NCBI GenBank assembly: GCA_006937955.1
Contig: SSNP01000020.1
Location: 1,643,389 to 1,707,388, forward strand
Length of the DNA: 64,000 nucleotides
DNA from: Pachypanchax playfairii
Taxonomy: Eukaryota; Chordata; Actinopteri; Cyprinodontiformes; Aplocheilidae
Reading direction: 5' to 3'
The translations under genes were made by a program, and so were the position numbers. How positions within the stretch are numbered: position 1 is the first letter of the stretch; the number at the start of each line of letters is the position of its first letter. This document shows, piece by piece, positions 46,400 to 57,698 of this stretch. Below the pieces are notes generated by a model, which saw nothing but the letters and a program-made list of their open reading frames with translations, did not search any database and had not been told where the DNA came from.

Positions 46400-47400
46400 G
46401 TTTACACAAAAAAACTAAAAAGATTATCAATCATATTATCTTCATTCTTCCTCGAATTTTATTCGTATTTACTTACTTCACACTTTATTCCCGTTCTCAC
46501 CCCAGAGAGCTGATAAACGTTTATTTTGAAATAACACAAACACTTCTGTTGATAATGAACTAAAGCTATAGAAATCGTGAGTAAGTTCATCAATGGGGAG
46601 TTTAAACCAGTAATATTATTTATTTCTACCTTAGCATTCTTCTGTCAGCTGTAATCAATGTTATGGGATATATAACTTATAAAGTGTCAGATGAATAAAC
46701 ACTGGTGTTCCTATGTAGCTAATGTTAGCAGGCTCATGGACATACGGTACAAAATATGTATTTTGTCAGAAAAAAATAAAGATGTCCAGTCTTACCTCTG
46801 AAATCCCACAAACCCCGGTCTCAATATTCTGTATATTAAAGTAGAAATACACTGAACAACATTCAGACTTCCTGTATGAACCTGTAAGACTGGACCAGGT
46901 AGCGGTAGGAGGCGGGACAGCACAAATGATGCAGAAGAGTCTCAGATGGAGCAGTTTTCCAGTTTTATTTTCACCAGTGCTCACATGCTTGTAGAGCTCT
47001 GACCAGCAACACAGTACAGATGTTAAATGGCGCCTTTTATACTGTGGAACTCATTAGTACTCTGGACAGAACCATGTGATTGTGCATCTTTCATAATTAC
47101 ACTCCCTCCTAAATATTCATACCCCAAACTAATTTCACATCTAAACAAATCCTAAAACCTATACAAACCCATCACACCAAATATAAACATCTATAATTCA
47201 CATTTCAACACCATACATCCTAACAGCCATTTTCCAACACCCCTTCCCATTCTGACTCATGGCTCCTCCCAGAACCTTTAAAATGGTGTCCATGTTGCGG
47301 GGGAAACTCTTAATAGGACACTCTGGAGAAGGCAAGACACATAAGTTGGGTTACATTTACACATTTAAAATACAATCCACACAAAACATATTACTATCTG
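46400..47400. other. No recognisable feature
   Basis: AT-rich sequence. A donor-like AGAGGTAAGACTG on the minus strand near 46795 could belong to the THAP fragment's gene, but this is speculative. Confidence 0.35.
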
Positions 47401-47411
47401 TAAGTGTTTAC

Positions 47412-48605
47412 TAGTGATGGGTAGATGAGGCCTCTTGAAGCATTGTGGCACATTGCCCAAACTGTATTGACACTGTGTCGATACTGTGTTGCTGTGTTGG
47501 TCTAGTGACACCTGCTGGATCATATATATCACTGAAGGCAACCTAACCTGCAGATTCAGTGAACTAAATATAAAATAAGACAAATTATGTAATTGTGTTT
47601 CATATTGTAACCTGCATTATTTATGTTATACAGTGGTCCTTTGCTATACCGCGGTTCACCTTTCACTGCCTTGCTGTTTAGTTGATTTTTTAAAATTTTA
47701 ATATTGCATTTTTTTACAGCGCGTTGTGTTCTGTATCCTGATTGGTTGTATATAGTTGCAAGCTCTTCCGTGACTTGTCTCCTGTACAGTTGTACAGAAT
47801 GTGTTGAGTTCAACCTCACAATTTTACATAAATCTTCAATCGCAAGCAGTCTAACCCAAAAAAAACCACAATATTGTTCTGTACCATCAAATTCACCTGC
47901 AGTCGTTACCTGATCAACCAGGCCCTCACGTCTTTGACAGATTACTTTAAAAAGACGCATTTAAACATAATGCAGGACGATCTGATTGGTCAGGCTACTG
48001 AAGAAAACCATCGCATAAAAAGTTGGACATATGGTTATTTTGAGAGTGTTTAAACAAGAGAGAAAAGTGAAAATGTCAATGCCTGTCTGAAAAGATGTAT
48101 AAAGTGTGTAATGAGGAGTTTTACTTAAAATATCTGTAATATTGTAAAAAATAAAGCTGACTTTTTTGTGGTTTTCCCTTATTGCAGGTTATTTCTGGCT
48201 CCATGACGTCACTTTCCAGGACTTATTTTGGTTCAAAAGATAACATTTGGGCAGAGAAGCATCCCATAGACAGATGGAGACACTCCTGCTTTTAAGTTCA
48301 AGTCTATTTCAAGTTTATTTATTTATGAAGCGCCAATTCATGACAAAGTCATTTCAAGGCACTTCACAGAAAAATCAACCAATTAATAATAAAACATTTT
48401 CTATCTAAGGAACCAACCGATTGGGCTGAATTGTTATTTCAGCACAATCCCTTTTAAACACAGTTTGACGAGTGACTGACAGGTGAAACAGCAGCTGTAT
48501 CGGTCACGTGACTATTTCTTAAAGCGATACGCGCACCGATACAGGGTTTCGCTGTATGAGCTAGGTACATGCGCCGACGCATCAGTGTTGCTCTACCCAT
48601 CACTA
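47412..48605. mobile_element. hAT-type element with 8-bp duplication, copy 1
   Basis: The ends TAGTGATGGGTAGA and TCTACCCATCACTA are perfect 14-base inverted repeats, flanked by GTGTTTAC at 47404-47411 and 48606-48613. This is a clean 8-bp hAT duplication. No transposase was recognised. The copy contains a 155-base retroposon insertion (48296-48450). A truncated second copy is at 53932-54985. Confidence 0.9.
48296..48450 (-). repeat. L2-type 3' tail retroposon nested in hAT copy 1
   Basis: Flanked by CTTTTAA at 48289-48295 and 48451-48457. The second hAT copy (54905 region) reads straight through with one CTTTTAA, giving the empty site. The insert matches 62086-62235 in inverse orientation, including CAATCGGTTGGTTCCTTAG and AAGTGCCTTGAAATGAC on its sense strand. 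Confidence 0.9.
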
Positions 48606-48814
48606 GTGTTTACTTATTTCCAATAATAAAACTGACTGATTGTTCTCTGTACTCTGTTTAGGTGGAGCCATCCACCAGCTGGAACAAATCAACCAGACCA
48701 CAAACATCTGACCAACAAAATACAAAGAAATAAACCTTTTTTTCAAATAAAACTTGTCATTCATTGCTGCTAGGATTTAAGTTAGAGATTATCTGTGAAT
48801 TTATACCTCTTCCA

Positions 48815-49036
48815 TTTTTTAATAATTGCACCAACAGTTAATCTGTTCTCACCAGGCTGTTGCTTATTGTAGAGTAGCTCATACCATTATTGTGCAGGTC
48901 TACAAGTTTGTCCCTGGTGTCTTTACTCTCCCTGGTCTTGGCCATGGTGGAGAGGTTGCAGTCAGTTTGAGGATGTGGACAGGTGTCTTTTATACAGAAT
49001 CCATGAATACAGGCAAGGAGTGGAGGATGGAAGAGC
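48815..49036 (-). mobile_element. Tc1-like transposon, left remnant
   Basis: The minus-strand frame begins MAKTRESKDTRDKLVDLHNN, the paired-type N-terminus of a Tc1-like transposase, followed outward by a 5' flank with GGACAGGTGTCTTTTATACA. The sequence stops near 49036 and resumes at 50749 after an L2 insertion. Only the first 35 or so residues of the enzyme survive. Confidence 0.75.
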
Positions 49037-49303
49037 TTCATAAAGAAGTAAGTAAGTTTTATTTATAAAAGCGCCTTTCGCAGATAGAAATCACAAAGCG
49101 CTGTTCAAACATCAAGATAAGAATACAAAATACAGGAAATGCAAATAAAACATATAAAACAGGGGCAGGGAATTCCACAGTTTGGGAGCCACAGCTTGGA
49201 ATGACCAATCTTCTCGCATCTTATAGCATGTCTTAGGGATTTTAAGCAGGTTTTGGGCAGAGGACCAAAGAGAGTAGAGTAAGGTGTCAAAAGGTTAGAA
49301 ATA

Positions 49304-50520
49304 CACTCACCTAAAGGATTATTAGGAACACCATACTTATACGGTGTTTGACCCCCTTTTGCCTTCAGAACTGCTTTAATTCTACGTGACATTGATTCAA
49401 CAAAGGTGCTGAAAGCATCCTTTAGAAATGTTGGCCCATATTGATAGGATAGCATCTTACAGTTGATGGAGATTTGTGGGATGCACATCCAGGGCATGAA
49501 GCTCCTGTTCCACCACATCCCAAAGATACTCTATTGGGTTGAGATCTGGTGACTGTGGGGGCCATTGTAGTACAGTGAATTAATTGTCATGTTCAAGAAA
49601 CCAATTTGAAATGATTCGAGCTTTATGACATGGTGCATTATCCTGCTGGAAGTATCAGAGGATGGGTACATGGTGGTCATGAAGGGATGGACATGGTCAG
49701 AAACAATGCTCAGGTAGCCCGTGGCATTTAAACGATGCCCAATTGGCATAAGGGGCCTAAAGTGTGCCAAGACAACATCCCCCACACCATTACACCACCA
49801 CCACCAGCCTGCACAGTGGTAACAAGGCATGATGGATCCATGTTCTCATTCTGTTTACGCCAAATTCTGACTCTACCATTTGAATGTCTCAACAGAGATC
49901 GAGATTCATCAGACCAGGCAACATTTTTCCAGTGTTCAACTGTCCAATTTTGGTGAGCTCGTGCAAATTTTAGCCTCTTTTTCCTATTTGTAGTGGAGAT
50001 GAGTGGTACCCGGTGGGGTCTTCTGCTGTTGTAGCCCATCCGCATCAAGGTTGTGCGTGTTGTGGCTTCACAAATGCTTTGCTGCATTCCTCGGTTGTAA
50101 TGAGTGGTTATTTCAGTCAAAGTTGCTCTTCTATCAGCCCGAATCAGTCGGCCCATTCTCCTCTGACCTCTAGCATCAACAAGGCATTTTCGCCCACAGG
50201 GCTGCTGCATAATGGATGTTTTTCCTTTTTCACACCATTCTTTGTAAACCCTAGAAATGGTTATGCGTGAAAATCCCAGTAACTGAGCAGATTGCGAAAT
50301 ACTCAGACCGGCCCGTCTGGTACCAACAACCATGCCACGCTCAAAATTGCTTTAATCACCTTTCTTTCCCATTCTGACATTCAGTTTGGAGTTCAGGGAA
50401 TTGTCTTGACCAGGACCACACCCCTAAATGCATTCAAGTAACTGCCGTGTTTTTGGTTGATTAGATAATTGCATTAAGGAGAAATTGAACAAGTGTTCCG
50501 AATAATCACTTAGGTGAGTG
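49304..50520. mobile_element. Tc1-like transposon A, complete ends
   Basis: Starts CACTCACCTAAAGGATTATT and ends AATAATCACTTAGGTGAGTG, with TA at 49302-49303 and 50521-50522. Length is 1217 bases, typical of a full Tc1 element. The transposase frame inside is damaged. Confidence 0.9.
49345..50372 (-). pseudogene. Tc1-like transposase A, damaged
   Basis: Start at ATG 50372 is followed by a stop as codon 7; the frame then runs about 200 codons. It shows an HTH segment (SISQSAQLLGFSRITISRVYK), the GRKC/GRP-type linker, NVAWSDESR with the first catalytic Asp, and GGGGVMVWGML. A frameshift near 49735 moves the remainder, which includes the second Asp and the final acidic region, to other frames. 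An intact relative has about 340 residues (see 59607-60647). It catalyses cut-and-paste at TA sites when intact; this copy cannot. Confidence 0.85.
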
Positions 50521-50522
50521 TA

Positions 50523-50748
50523 TAGACCGGGGCCTGACCATGCAGAGCTCTGAAGGTCAGTATAAGGGTTTTGAAGGTGATCCAATAGACTACTGGAAGC
50601 CAATGAAGAGCTCTTATAATGGGGTAATATGAGGCACCAGTCAGTAATCTTGCTGCAGAATTTTGGACCTGTTGCAAGCGGGACAACTCTTCTTTGCTCA
50701 GACAAGAAAACAGACTGTTACAGTAGTCTAAATGAGACAACACAAGAA
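50523..50748 (-). pseudogene. L2-type RT C-terminal fragment
   Basis: The frame includes SHLDYCNSLFSCLSKEELSR, LQQVQNSAARLLTG, IRALHWLPV and FRALHGQAPVYT, the post-palm block of an L2/CR1-like RT. It differs clearly from the copy at 7494-7955, so more than one LINE family is present. Truncated on both sides. Confidence 0.8.
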
Positions 50749-50980
50749 AAAGTAACAGGTCTGTGAGAGCCAGAATTATTCCCGAGTGGTAGGTGTCCAA
50801 ATACTTATTTTCCACAAGAATATAAAAATACATTTGTTTTAAATTATACAATGTAATTTCCTGATTTTTTTATTTTAGATTCTGTCTCTCACAGTTGAAG
50901 TGTACCTGTGATTAAAATTACAGACCTCTCCCATCTTTTTAAGTGGGACAACTTGCACAGTCGGTGTATGTTTCAGAATG
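50749..50980. mobile_element. Tc1-like transposon, right remnant
   Basis: Continues 48815-49036 across the nested insertions: ACAGGTCTGTGAGAGCCAGA, then CAAATACTTATTTTCCAC and CTTTTTAAGTGGGACAACTT, the outer end of the same Tc1-like family. Confidence 0.7.
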
Positions 50981-50984
50981 ACCG

Positions 50985-51480
50985 AAAATGTTAGTGGTAA
51001 AGTTTTAAAACTAAATATGACCAGCTGAAATGATGAACAGACGTTTTCTTACTGCAGTGACACTTTATATCATGTTTTATTGAGGGAAGTCAGTAATGGT
51101 TGCTTGTTTGCACACAGCAGATTGAGCAGCTTGATTTGTTTGTCCATTTTTGTGTTCATGGGACAAATATAAATTCATTAACAATTTTGAAAAAAGATTA
51201 TGATGTTCTTTTATGTTCACAGATTATTTACTTACTGCATCTGTTTGATGTTTGTGACAGAGCAGAGTGTGTACACTAGTGTGCAATACCACTGATTTGT
51301 TACTGCTGCTCAGTGACAGATAACATCATTACGGGCAAAGAGAAACAAAATTTGGATTCTCTACATTTCCTGTATGCTAGAATAGACAATAAAGCTGACT
51401 TTGACTTCACATTAAACAAAAAAAATGAATTACTTGCATGCTATTTAGAGTCAGTGGAAGAGGATACTGAAAGTAGTGAA
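50985..51480. other. No gene; retroposon tail near 51380
   Basis: Contains AGACAATAAAGCTGACTTTG at 51384, a LINE 3' tail motif. Otherwise nothing was recognised. Confidence 0.4.
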
Positions 51481-52090
51481 AAGTAGTAGTAGTTTCTTCT
51501 GACGACCCGGTTTTCTGTGCCCGTAATGGGGTAGGGTTGGCTTGTTTTCTGGGGGCCGGGCTGACTGCTTCTTGGGGTAGGTGGCACTCAGTTGCCTAAG
51601 CTTACGATGGGGTCGATGTGGATGGCTGTTTTTGTGTATGTGTCTTTGTTTTGTTGATGTGAATGAGTATGACTGGTCCTGGGTTTGACACTTGATGAAT
51701 ACATTTAGATGTGGAGGGTTGGATTGCCCCTCCTCTTTGTGCTTTGTGCCACCTGCTCCCAGGATTTAGGCGCTTGTTGGTTTCAGGACATGTGACTGGG
51801 TATTCTGGCACGGTTGGTGGTCTGCCTCTTCAAGGCTTGGACTTCCTTATTGTTGGGGGAGCTTTGGTGTGTGCAGTGGCTGAATGCTTTGGATCCCAAG
51901 GGTCTTTTTTCAGCCTTTTCTGGGTTAGCTGGCCTCCGTTGGTCAGATTTTCAATGCTCTTGATGGACTGCAGACTTCCTAGGTTTTCTGTTGCCCCAAT
52001 ATTGTCTGATGCAGGATTCTAGATTCTCTGCAGTCCTGAGCCTTTGTGGCTGTATTTTCCTTTCTATTGGTGAACGATCTGGACTGCAGG
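51481..52090. other. GC-richer segment of unknown nature
   Basis: Base composition is clearly higher in G and T than the flanks, and the 103-residue plus frame (51711-52022) has no recognisable domain. It is probably a transposable-element fragment, but I cannot assign it. Confidence 0.3.
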
Positions 52091-52112
52091 AAGGTCAGTT
52101 AAGTATTGCCGC

Positions 52113-52751
52113 TTTTCCACCGACAGAACACGGTACGGCTCGGTTCACTTTAGCCCCCTGCGGACCCTTTTCCACCACTTTTCTTGGGTCTTAACTGCGT
52201 CATTCTGCGCCAACCCGGCCTCTTTTTTCAGACCACCTCCTCGGTGGTCCGAAGCGGCCCAAAGCGGGCCCACACGCCCACCTGTCTACTGATTTGTCCA
52301 GTAAACTGTTACCAGTGACACGACTACTACGTAGTGGTAGCCCCTGATTGGCCTGGCTGTGTGTGGTGTTCACGTGGTGTGATATAGAAGCGCTCCCGCA
52401 AAAGGCTTAAAAAAAATCTCCCAGAAACCATACAAATATTTTATTTTAAAATACAATTGACTTTGGACAATGGCGACTTCCTCCACAAGAACCAAAAATC
52501 AAACCAACCAAAATGAGCCACAGACAGAGTGCAAAGTACAAAAACACATGTATATCCGCCATTGTTGTTGTTGTGTCACGCGCTGTGATGTCGCGGACAA
52601 AGACTTTTGCGCTTCTTTTCATAGCCAGATGGGCACGCCCATATCCCCACTTACGTCCGCTTTATGTTTCCACCGCCTCAAGCGAGTTGATCCGCGCTAT
52701 ACTGTACCGCTCTCAAGCGCGCCGTGCCAATTTGTCGGTGGAAAAGGGGCC
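52113..52751. repeat. MITE with CTTTTCCACCGACA ends
   Basis: Ends GCCGCTTTTCCACCGACA and, reversed, CCCCTTTTCCACCGACA; inner parts also pair (CACGGTACGG / GGCACGGCGCG). This is a common fish MITE terminus. The internal frames have no known domain. Confidence 0.7.
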
Positions 52752-52859
52752 TATGTGAAGCCATGGTGTTGTGATGGATACAGTATGTGGCTTAACAGTG
52801 TCTTTCTGAAATCTGCAAAACCTTTCCTGAAAGAGAAATTGTGTAAATGTAAGTAGACG

Positions 52860-53290
52860 TTGCTCCAAAACTTTTCAGCCTTGTTGGAGCCTTTCCAAAT
52901 ATGTAAGCTTTCCACCCTATAGACACTAATGCAACCCCAAACCATCAGTGATGCAGGCTTTTGAGCTGGCTGGTGATAACAAGCTGAGTGGTAACTTCAA
53001 TGGCACATTTAAATTCAGGATATTAGACACAGTTTGTCACAGACGGGTGAACCTCTGCACATTTTTAAATCTGTGAGACTCTGTCACTCTGAAATGCTGC
53101 TTTTATACTCAGTCACGTTACTGAGCTGTTGCCATTGAATTTAAATAGTTGTCAAGTGTTCCTCCAGTTCTTTTTTTAATTTTGCCAAGATTTGTTTTAC
53201 ACCTTGTCTTTTTACAGTTTGTGTAAGGTCTTTCATTTAGGGTTGTGATATAATTATCCTTGGTGATGGACAATAAACTACAAAAAAAAA
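52860..53290 (-). pseudogene. Degenerate Tc1-like transposon end
   Basis: Minus-strand sequence gives MVWGCISV and, in the flank, the phrases GGTTTGGGGTTGCATT and ACAGCTCAGTAACGTGACTG typical of a Tc1-like family common in fish. Only part of the catalytic core and one end survive. Multiple stops. Confidence 0.55.
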
Positions 53291-53294
53291 AATC

Positions 53295-53855
53295 ATGAGG
53301 TGAAGCAGACACTGCTCTGCTGCAGCTGTAGGCGTGAACCTGAGCTAGCTCTTTCTACAGAGACGCAGTTGGCGCTCAGCACTAAATCTGTTAGCCAAAA
53401 TCAGCAGGTCAAGTGTGCTACAGCGGACTGAGACTTTTAAAACAAACTGAGACTTTTAAAACAAACAAAAAAATAAATAAATAAAATAAGGTGAAATTTT
53501 ACAACCAAGTAAAAGCAGAGGGATAGGTGTATTCCTCAAAAACTGTTAAGTTTTTCCATACTGTTCTTCTTGCTTACTGACCACTTCAGCACACAATCAA
53601 AGTTTACTGTCAACATCATCGAAATTAGATAAATGGGGACAGACATAGAAAACATGCAAAAATAACAGCATCACTTTTGTTTCAGTTTCTGGGACACAAA
53701 GTAACAGTGGGCTAGTTAAGGATAATGTGAAGGACTTGGAAAAGACTAAAGATAACAATGATCAAATAACAAGTCATGTACATCAGTCTAATGCAATCAT
53801 CGACCACGTTGGGAGAGAATGACAAAAGTTGTGGGTCAGTGAGTTGACAAGTACA
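53295..53855. other. No recognisable feature
   Basis: A duplicated GAGACTTTTAAAACAAAC phrase near 53430-53465 is the only local structure seen. Confidence 0.4.
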
Positions 53856-53857
53856 GT

Positions 53858-53928
53858 ACAGACCAAAAGTTTGGACACACTTTCTCATTCAAAGAGAATG
53901 AGAAGGTGTGTCCAAACTTTTGGTCTGT
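53858..53928. repeat. Near-perfect 71-base palindromic MITE
   Basis: Arms ACAGACCAAAAGTTTGGACA... of 33 bases with one mismatch around a 5-base loop AAAGA. The arm is the terminus of an abundant vertebrate Tc1/mariner-type element, so this is two ends joined with the interior lost. It abuts the truncated hAT copy at 53932. Confidence 0.85.
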
Positions 53929-53931
53929 GCC

Positions 53932-54985
53932 CAAATTGTATTAACCCTGTGTTGATACTGTGTTGGTCTAGTGGCACCTGCTGGATCCTAAATATCACTG
54001 AAGGCAACCTAACCTACAGATTCAGTTAACTAAATATAAAATAAGACAAAAAAAAGTTTATGTAATTGTGTTTCATATTGTAACCTGCATTATTTATGTC
54101 ATACAGTGGTCCTTCGCTATACCGCGGTTCACCTTTCACTGCCTTGCTGTTTAGTTGATTTTTTTTTATCTTAATATTGCATTTTTTTACAGCACGTTGT
54201 GTTCTGTATCCTGATTGGTTGTATAGTATATTATATATATATACGTATAATATAATATATATGTATAGTTGCAAGCTCTGTGACTTGTCTCCTGTACAGT
54301 AGTATAGAATGCATTGCGTTCAGCTTGCCAAATGTACATAAATCTTCAATTGCAAGCAGTCCAACCCCAAAAAACCCACAATATTGTTCTGTACCATCAA
54401 ATTCACCTGCGGTAGCACCCAAAAGGCAGAGGAAAGAAACCATCACACAAAAAATTGGACTTATGGTTATTTTGAGAGTGTCAATGCCTGTCTTAAGGTT
54501 TATAAAGTGTGCAATGAGGAGTTTTACTTAAAATGTCTGTAATATTGTAAAAAATAAAGCTGACTATTTTGCAGATTTCCCCTATTGCAGGTTTTTTTTG
54601 GAATGTAACTCCTGCGATAAATGAGGGACTACTGTGTTTAAAATATATCATAATGTGAAGTAATAATTTAAACTCTTTTAAAATGGATCAAAATTCTAGC
54701 AGATTAATCAGAAACCGAGAGTAACCAGATGAAACAAGGACATATCGGCAAAAAGTCTTTGTTTTTATAAGATCAAAATGATCCCAAGTGGCAGAAACCT
54801 TGCATTTTCTTTCTGGCTCCATGACGTCACTTTCCAGGACTTATTTTGGTTCAAAAGATAACTTTTGGGCAGAGAAGCATCCCATTGACAGATGGAGACA
54901 CTCCTGCTTTTAAACACAGTTTGACGAGCGACTGTCAGACGAAACAGCAGCTGTATCGGTCACGTGACTATTTCTTAAAGCGATA
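53932..54985. mobile_element. hAT-type element copy 2, left-truncated
   Basis: Matches 47440-48540 along its length, for example GACACCTGCTGGATC near the left and CAGCAGCTGTATCGGTCACG near the right. It lacks the left end and the final inverted repeat, and an AT microsatellite (54226-54262) has expanded inside. It lacks the retroposon found in copy 1, so it records the empty site. Confidence 0.85.
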
Positions 54986-57185
54986 CACGCACTGAGCTTG
55001 AATATCAATCCAGTTCCCAGAATCCAGCTACCCTTGTGAGTTCTGCTAGTAGCTCTAGTGGGTCCTCCTCTGTCAGACCCTTTGGTGTTACAAAATATGT
55101 CTCTTTAGTACCAGAGTTTAGAGAAACAGAAGTTGACAGATATTTCTTTGCTTTTGAGCGGATAGCCCAGGCTCTGCAGTGGCCACCTGATGTTTGGCCC
55201 TTACTGTTCCAGTGTAAAATCCATGGTAAAGCCCAAGAGGTTCTAGCCGCCCTCTCTCTTGATGATACCCTTAATTATGAGGTGGTTAAAGCTGCTATTT
55301 TGAAAGCCTATGAACTTGTTCCTGAGGCTTACAGGCAGAGGTTTAGGTCATTTAAGAAAGGCCCCACTCAGACCTATGTAGAGTTCGCCAGGGAGAAGGG
55401 AAGCCTCTTTGATAGATGTGTGCTTCAAGTAAGGTAACAAATTTTGACTCTCTGAAAAAATGTATTTTATTAGAAGAGCTCAAAAATTGTCTACCTGAGC
55501 GTGTTGTAATACATTTAAATGAGCTGAAGGTGGACTCTCTCTCCTCAGCTGCTGTTTTAGCTGATGAATATGTACTCACACATAAATCTACCTTCTTGTC
55601 AACACCTATTAGGACCGTGTCTGTAAAAACAGCTGCAGAAAAACCCATGTTAACTCAGAAAAAGGATGACAGAGAATGTTTCTATTGTCACAGATCTGGT
55701 CATGTTGTTGCCACTTGTTTGGTTTTGAAAAGAAAAGAACAGAATGCTTCCCAGTCCAAACCAAAGGATGTGGGGTTAATAAAGAGCAATGCAGACATTC
55801 TAGAAAATGAAGTTGAATGCACTCCTGATCAGTGTTTCAAACCCTTCTTGCTGGATGGATTAGTTTCACCTTCTGGAATGCCAGCAGATCATCGTCCAGT
55901 TCGCATTTTGCGTGATACAGGAGGCTCACAATCTATTATCTTGGCTGATTCTTTGCCCTTTTCTGAGCAGTCTTCCTGTGGCTACAGTGTTATACTGCAG
56001 GGAGTTGAAATGGGGTATGTTCCTCGACCCGTTCATTTAGTACATTTACATTCAAAACTGATTTCTGGCACTTTCCCTGTTGCAGTTTGCCTTGCATTAC
56101 CAATTAAAGGCATTTCATTTCTACTGGGTAATGATATTGCCGGTTGTAAGGTAACTCCCTCACTGGAATTATTTGATGTTCCATGCCTTGATAACAAGGA
56201 AGAAGAGGCTACACAGCCTAATGTTACTGCATCTTGTGTGCTCACACGAGCTCAAAAATTAAAGAGAACCTCAGAAAATGATGTTGACTTGTCTGATAAC
56301 TTGTTTATGTCCGTTTTTTCATGTGAAGGAAAACCAGTTGGAAAAACAAAGGTGCCCGGAGCCCACTGTAAAAGTGAGCAAAATGCTCACTTTTACAGTG
56401 GGCTCCAGGCACCTAAGGCAAAAACATACATAAAACATAAGGCAAAAAGCCTTATTGGGCCAGAGAGATAAGGGTTAACTGTGATATTCAAAAAGGTAAG
56501 ACACTGCCCTCTGTTGGTTCTTCAGCACTGATTGTGAGTGGTTATTCTGAGGCTGGTGAAGATGGGTTGACCTTGCGTCCCATTTCTAACCAAACTCCTT
56601 GGCTGCCAAACTCTCAGATGTTAAAGGTATTGCCTCACCAGCTGTTACATCTAACAGAGGAGCAAAAGAGTGACATTGTCTCCTTAGTTAACAGTTTCCC
56701 AAATCAGTTTAATGATGTACCCACACAGACTACAGTCCTTAAGCATGACATTGACGTTGCTGGTGCCAAACCTATAAAACAGCACCCGAGTAAATCCTGT
56801 CAAAAGAGCTTTAATGAAAAGTGAGACAGATTACATGTTGAAACATGGTTTTGCTAAGCCAAGCTCCAGCCCATGGAGTTCACCTTGTCTCTTGGAGACC
56901 AAACCTGATGGCACACCGCATTTCATAACGATTCTCGAAAAGTTAATTCTGTTAAAATTATGGATTCATATCCACTTCCTCGGGTGGAAAATTGTGTTGA
57001 CACCATTGGGCGTGCCCAATTTGTAACTAAGTTGGACCCATTAAAGGGGTATTGGCAGGTGCCACTTACTGATCAAGCATCAGAGATTTCTGCATTTGTA
57101 ACGCCAGACCAGTTTTTGCAATATTCAGTCATGGCTTTTGGTATGTGCAATGCACCCGCCACTTTTCAAAGGTTGGTTAACACCG
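54986..57185 (+). pseudogene. Ty3/Gypsy (Gmr1-like) gag-pol, truncated
   Basis: Order of domains: a SCAN-like gag capsid region (YVSLVPEFRETEVDRYFFAF onward), a CCHC knuckle CFYCHRSGHVVATC, a protease with LRDTGGSQS, and the first half of RT, ending in FGMCNAPATFQRL. In the family this polyprotein packages and copies the element's RNA. Frame breaks: one in gag near 55417, a stop before 56471, shifts near 56785 and near 56935. The YxDD catalytic motif, RNase H and integrase are absent, and no LTR was found on either side. A 65-base palindrome sits in the frame at 56350-56414. Vertebrate SCAN domains are thought to derive from this kind of gag. Confidence 0.8.
56350..56414. repeat. 65-base hairpin palindrome inside Gypsy pol
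   Basis: 31-base arms with one mismatch and a 3-base loop AAA (56381-56383). The arm begins AGGTGCCCGGAGCCCACTGT. It lies between the protease region and the RT. Confidence 0.95.
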
Positions 57186-57698
57186 TTTCTGCGTATACAT
57201 GTATAAAATGTAGATGTGTGTGTGTATATATGTATGAAGTTAAGCCCATTATGGTGATTTTACTGACCTCCCATGCCATTTGTCATTGTTTCCTGCCTTT
57301 TTCAAAATGGCGGCCAACTTCGGCCACTGTAAAAAGCCTGGCATGTCCCCTCTATAAATATAACCTCATTGGTCCAATCTGTGTTTTAATCTGTGATTTA
57401 ACTAAGCAAAAAGGTACAAGCCTCCTATTGAAAAGATATATATACACAAAATGAAGACATAAAGACACAAAAGCAGGACTAGATTTTTCTCCAATTATTG
57501 CAGAACATTTAAAACTCAATTTGTGATTAGTGGAACCTTTAATTGAGTTGTGAAACCATAATAAAGGAGTATAGAAGATGTTATATGGATAACACTAGAT
57601 TATCTCTAGTACAGTAGGATATGTAGCTGAGTGCATTAAATTACAACCCCAAGACATGTTTAAAGGTCTATAGCGTATGTGTAGTGTTTATGCAGATA
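57186..57698. other. No recognisable feature
   Basis: Sequence after the RT truncation does not continue the Gypsy element. It has a GTGTGTGTATATATG run near 57220 and no recognisable frame. Confidence 0.4.

Larger units (their letters stand above)
49037..50748 (-). mobile_element. L2-type LINE fragment split by Tc1
   Basis: Two parts, 49037-49301 and 50523-50748, form one 5'-truncated LINE 3' end on the minus strand. The 3' end has TTATAAATAAAACTTACTT, and the upstream part encodes the RT C-terminus. The Tc1 element at 49304-50520 is inserted at a TA between them. Confidence 0.75.

Noticed and set aside
52470..52856. 128-residue frame as a host gene
   Set aside because: Most of it lies within the MITE at 52113-52751 and crosses its terminal repeat; no recognisable domain.
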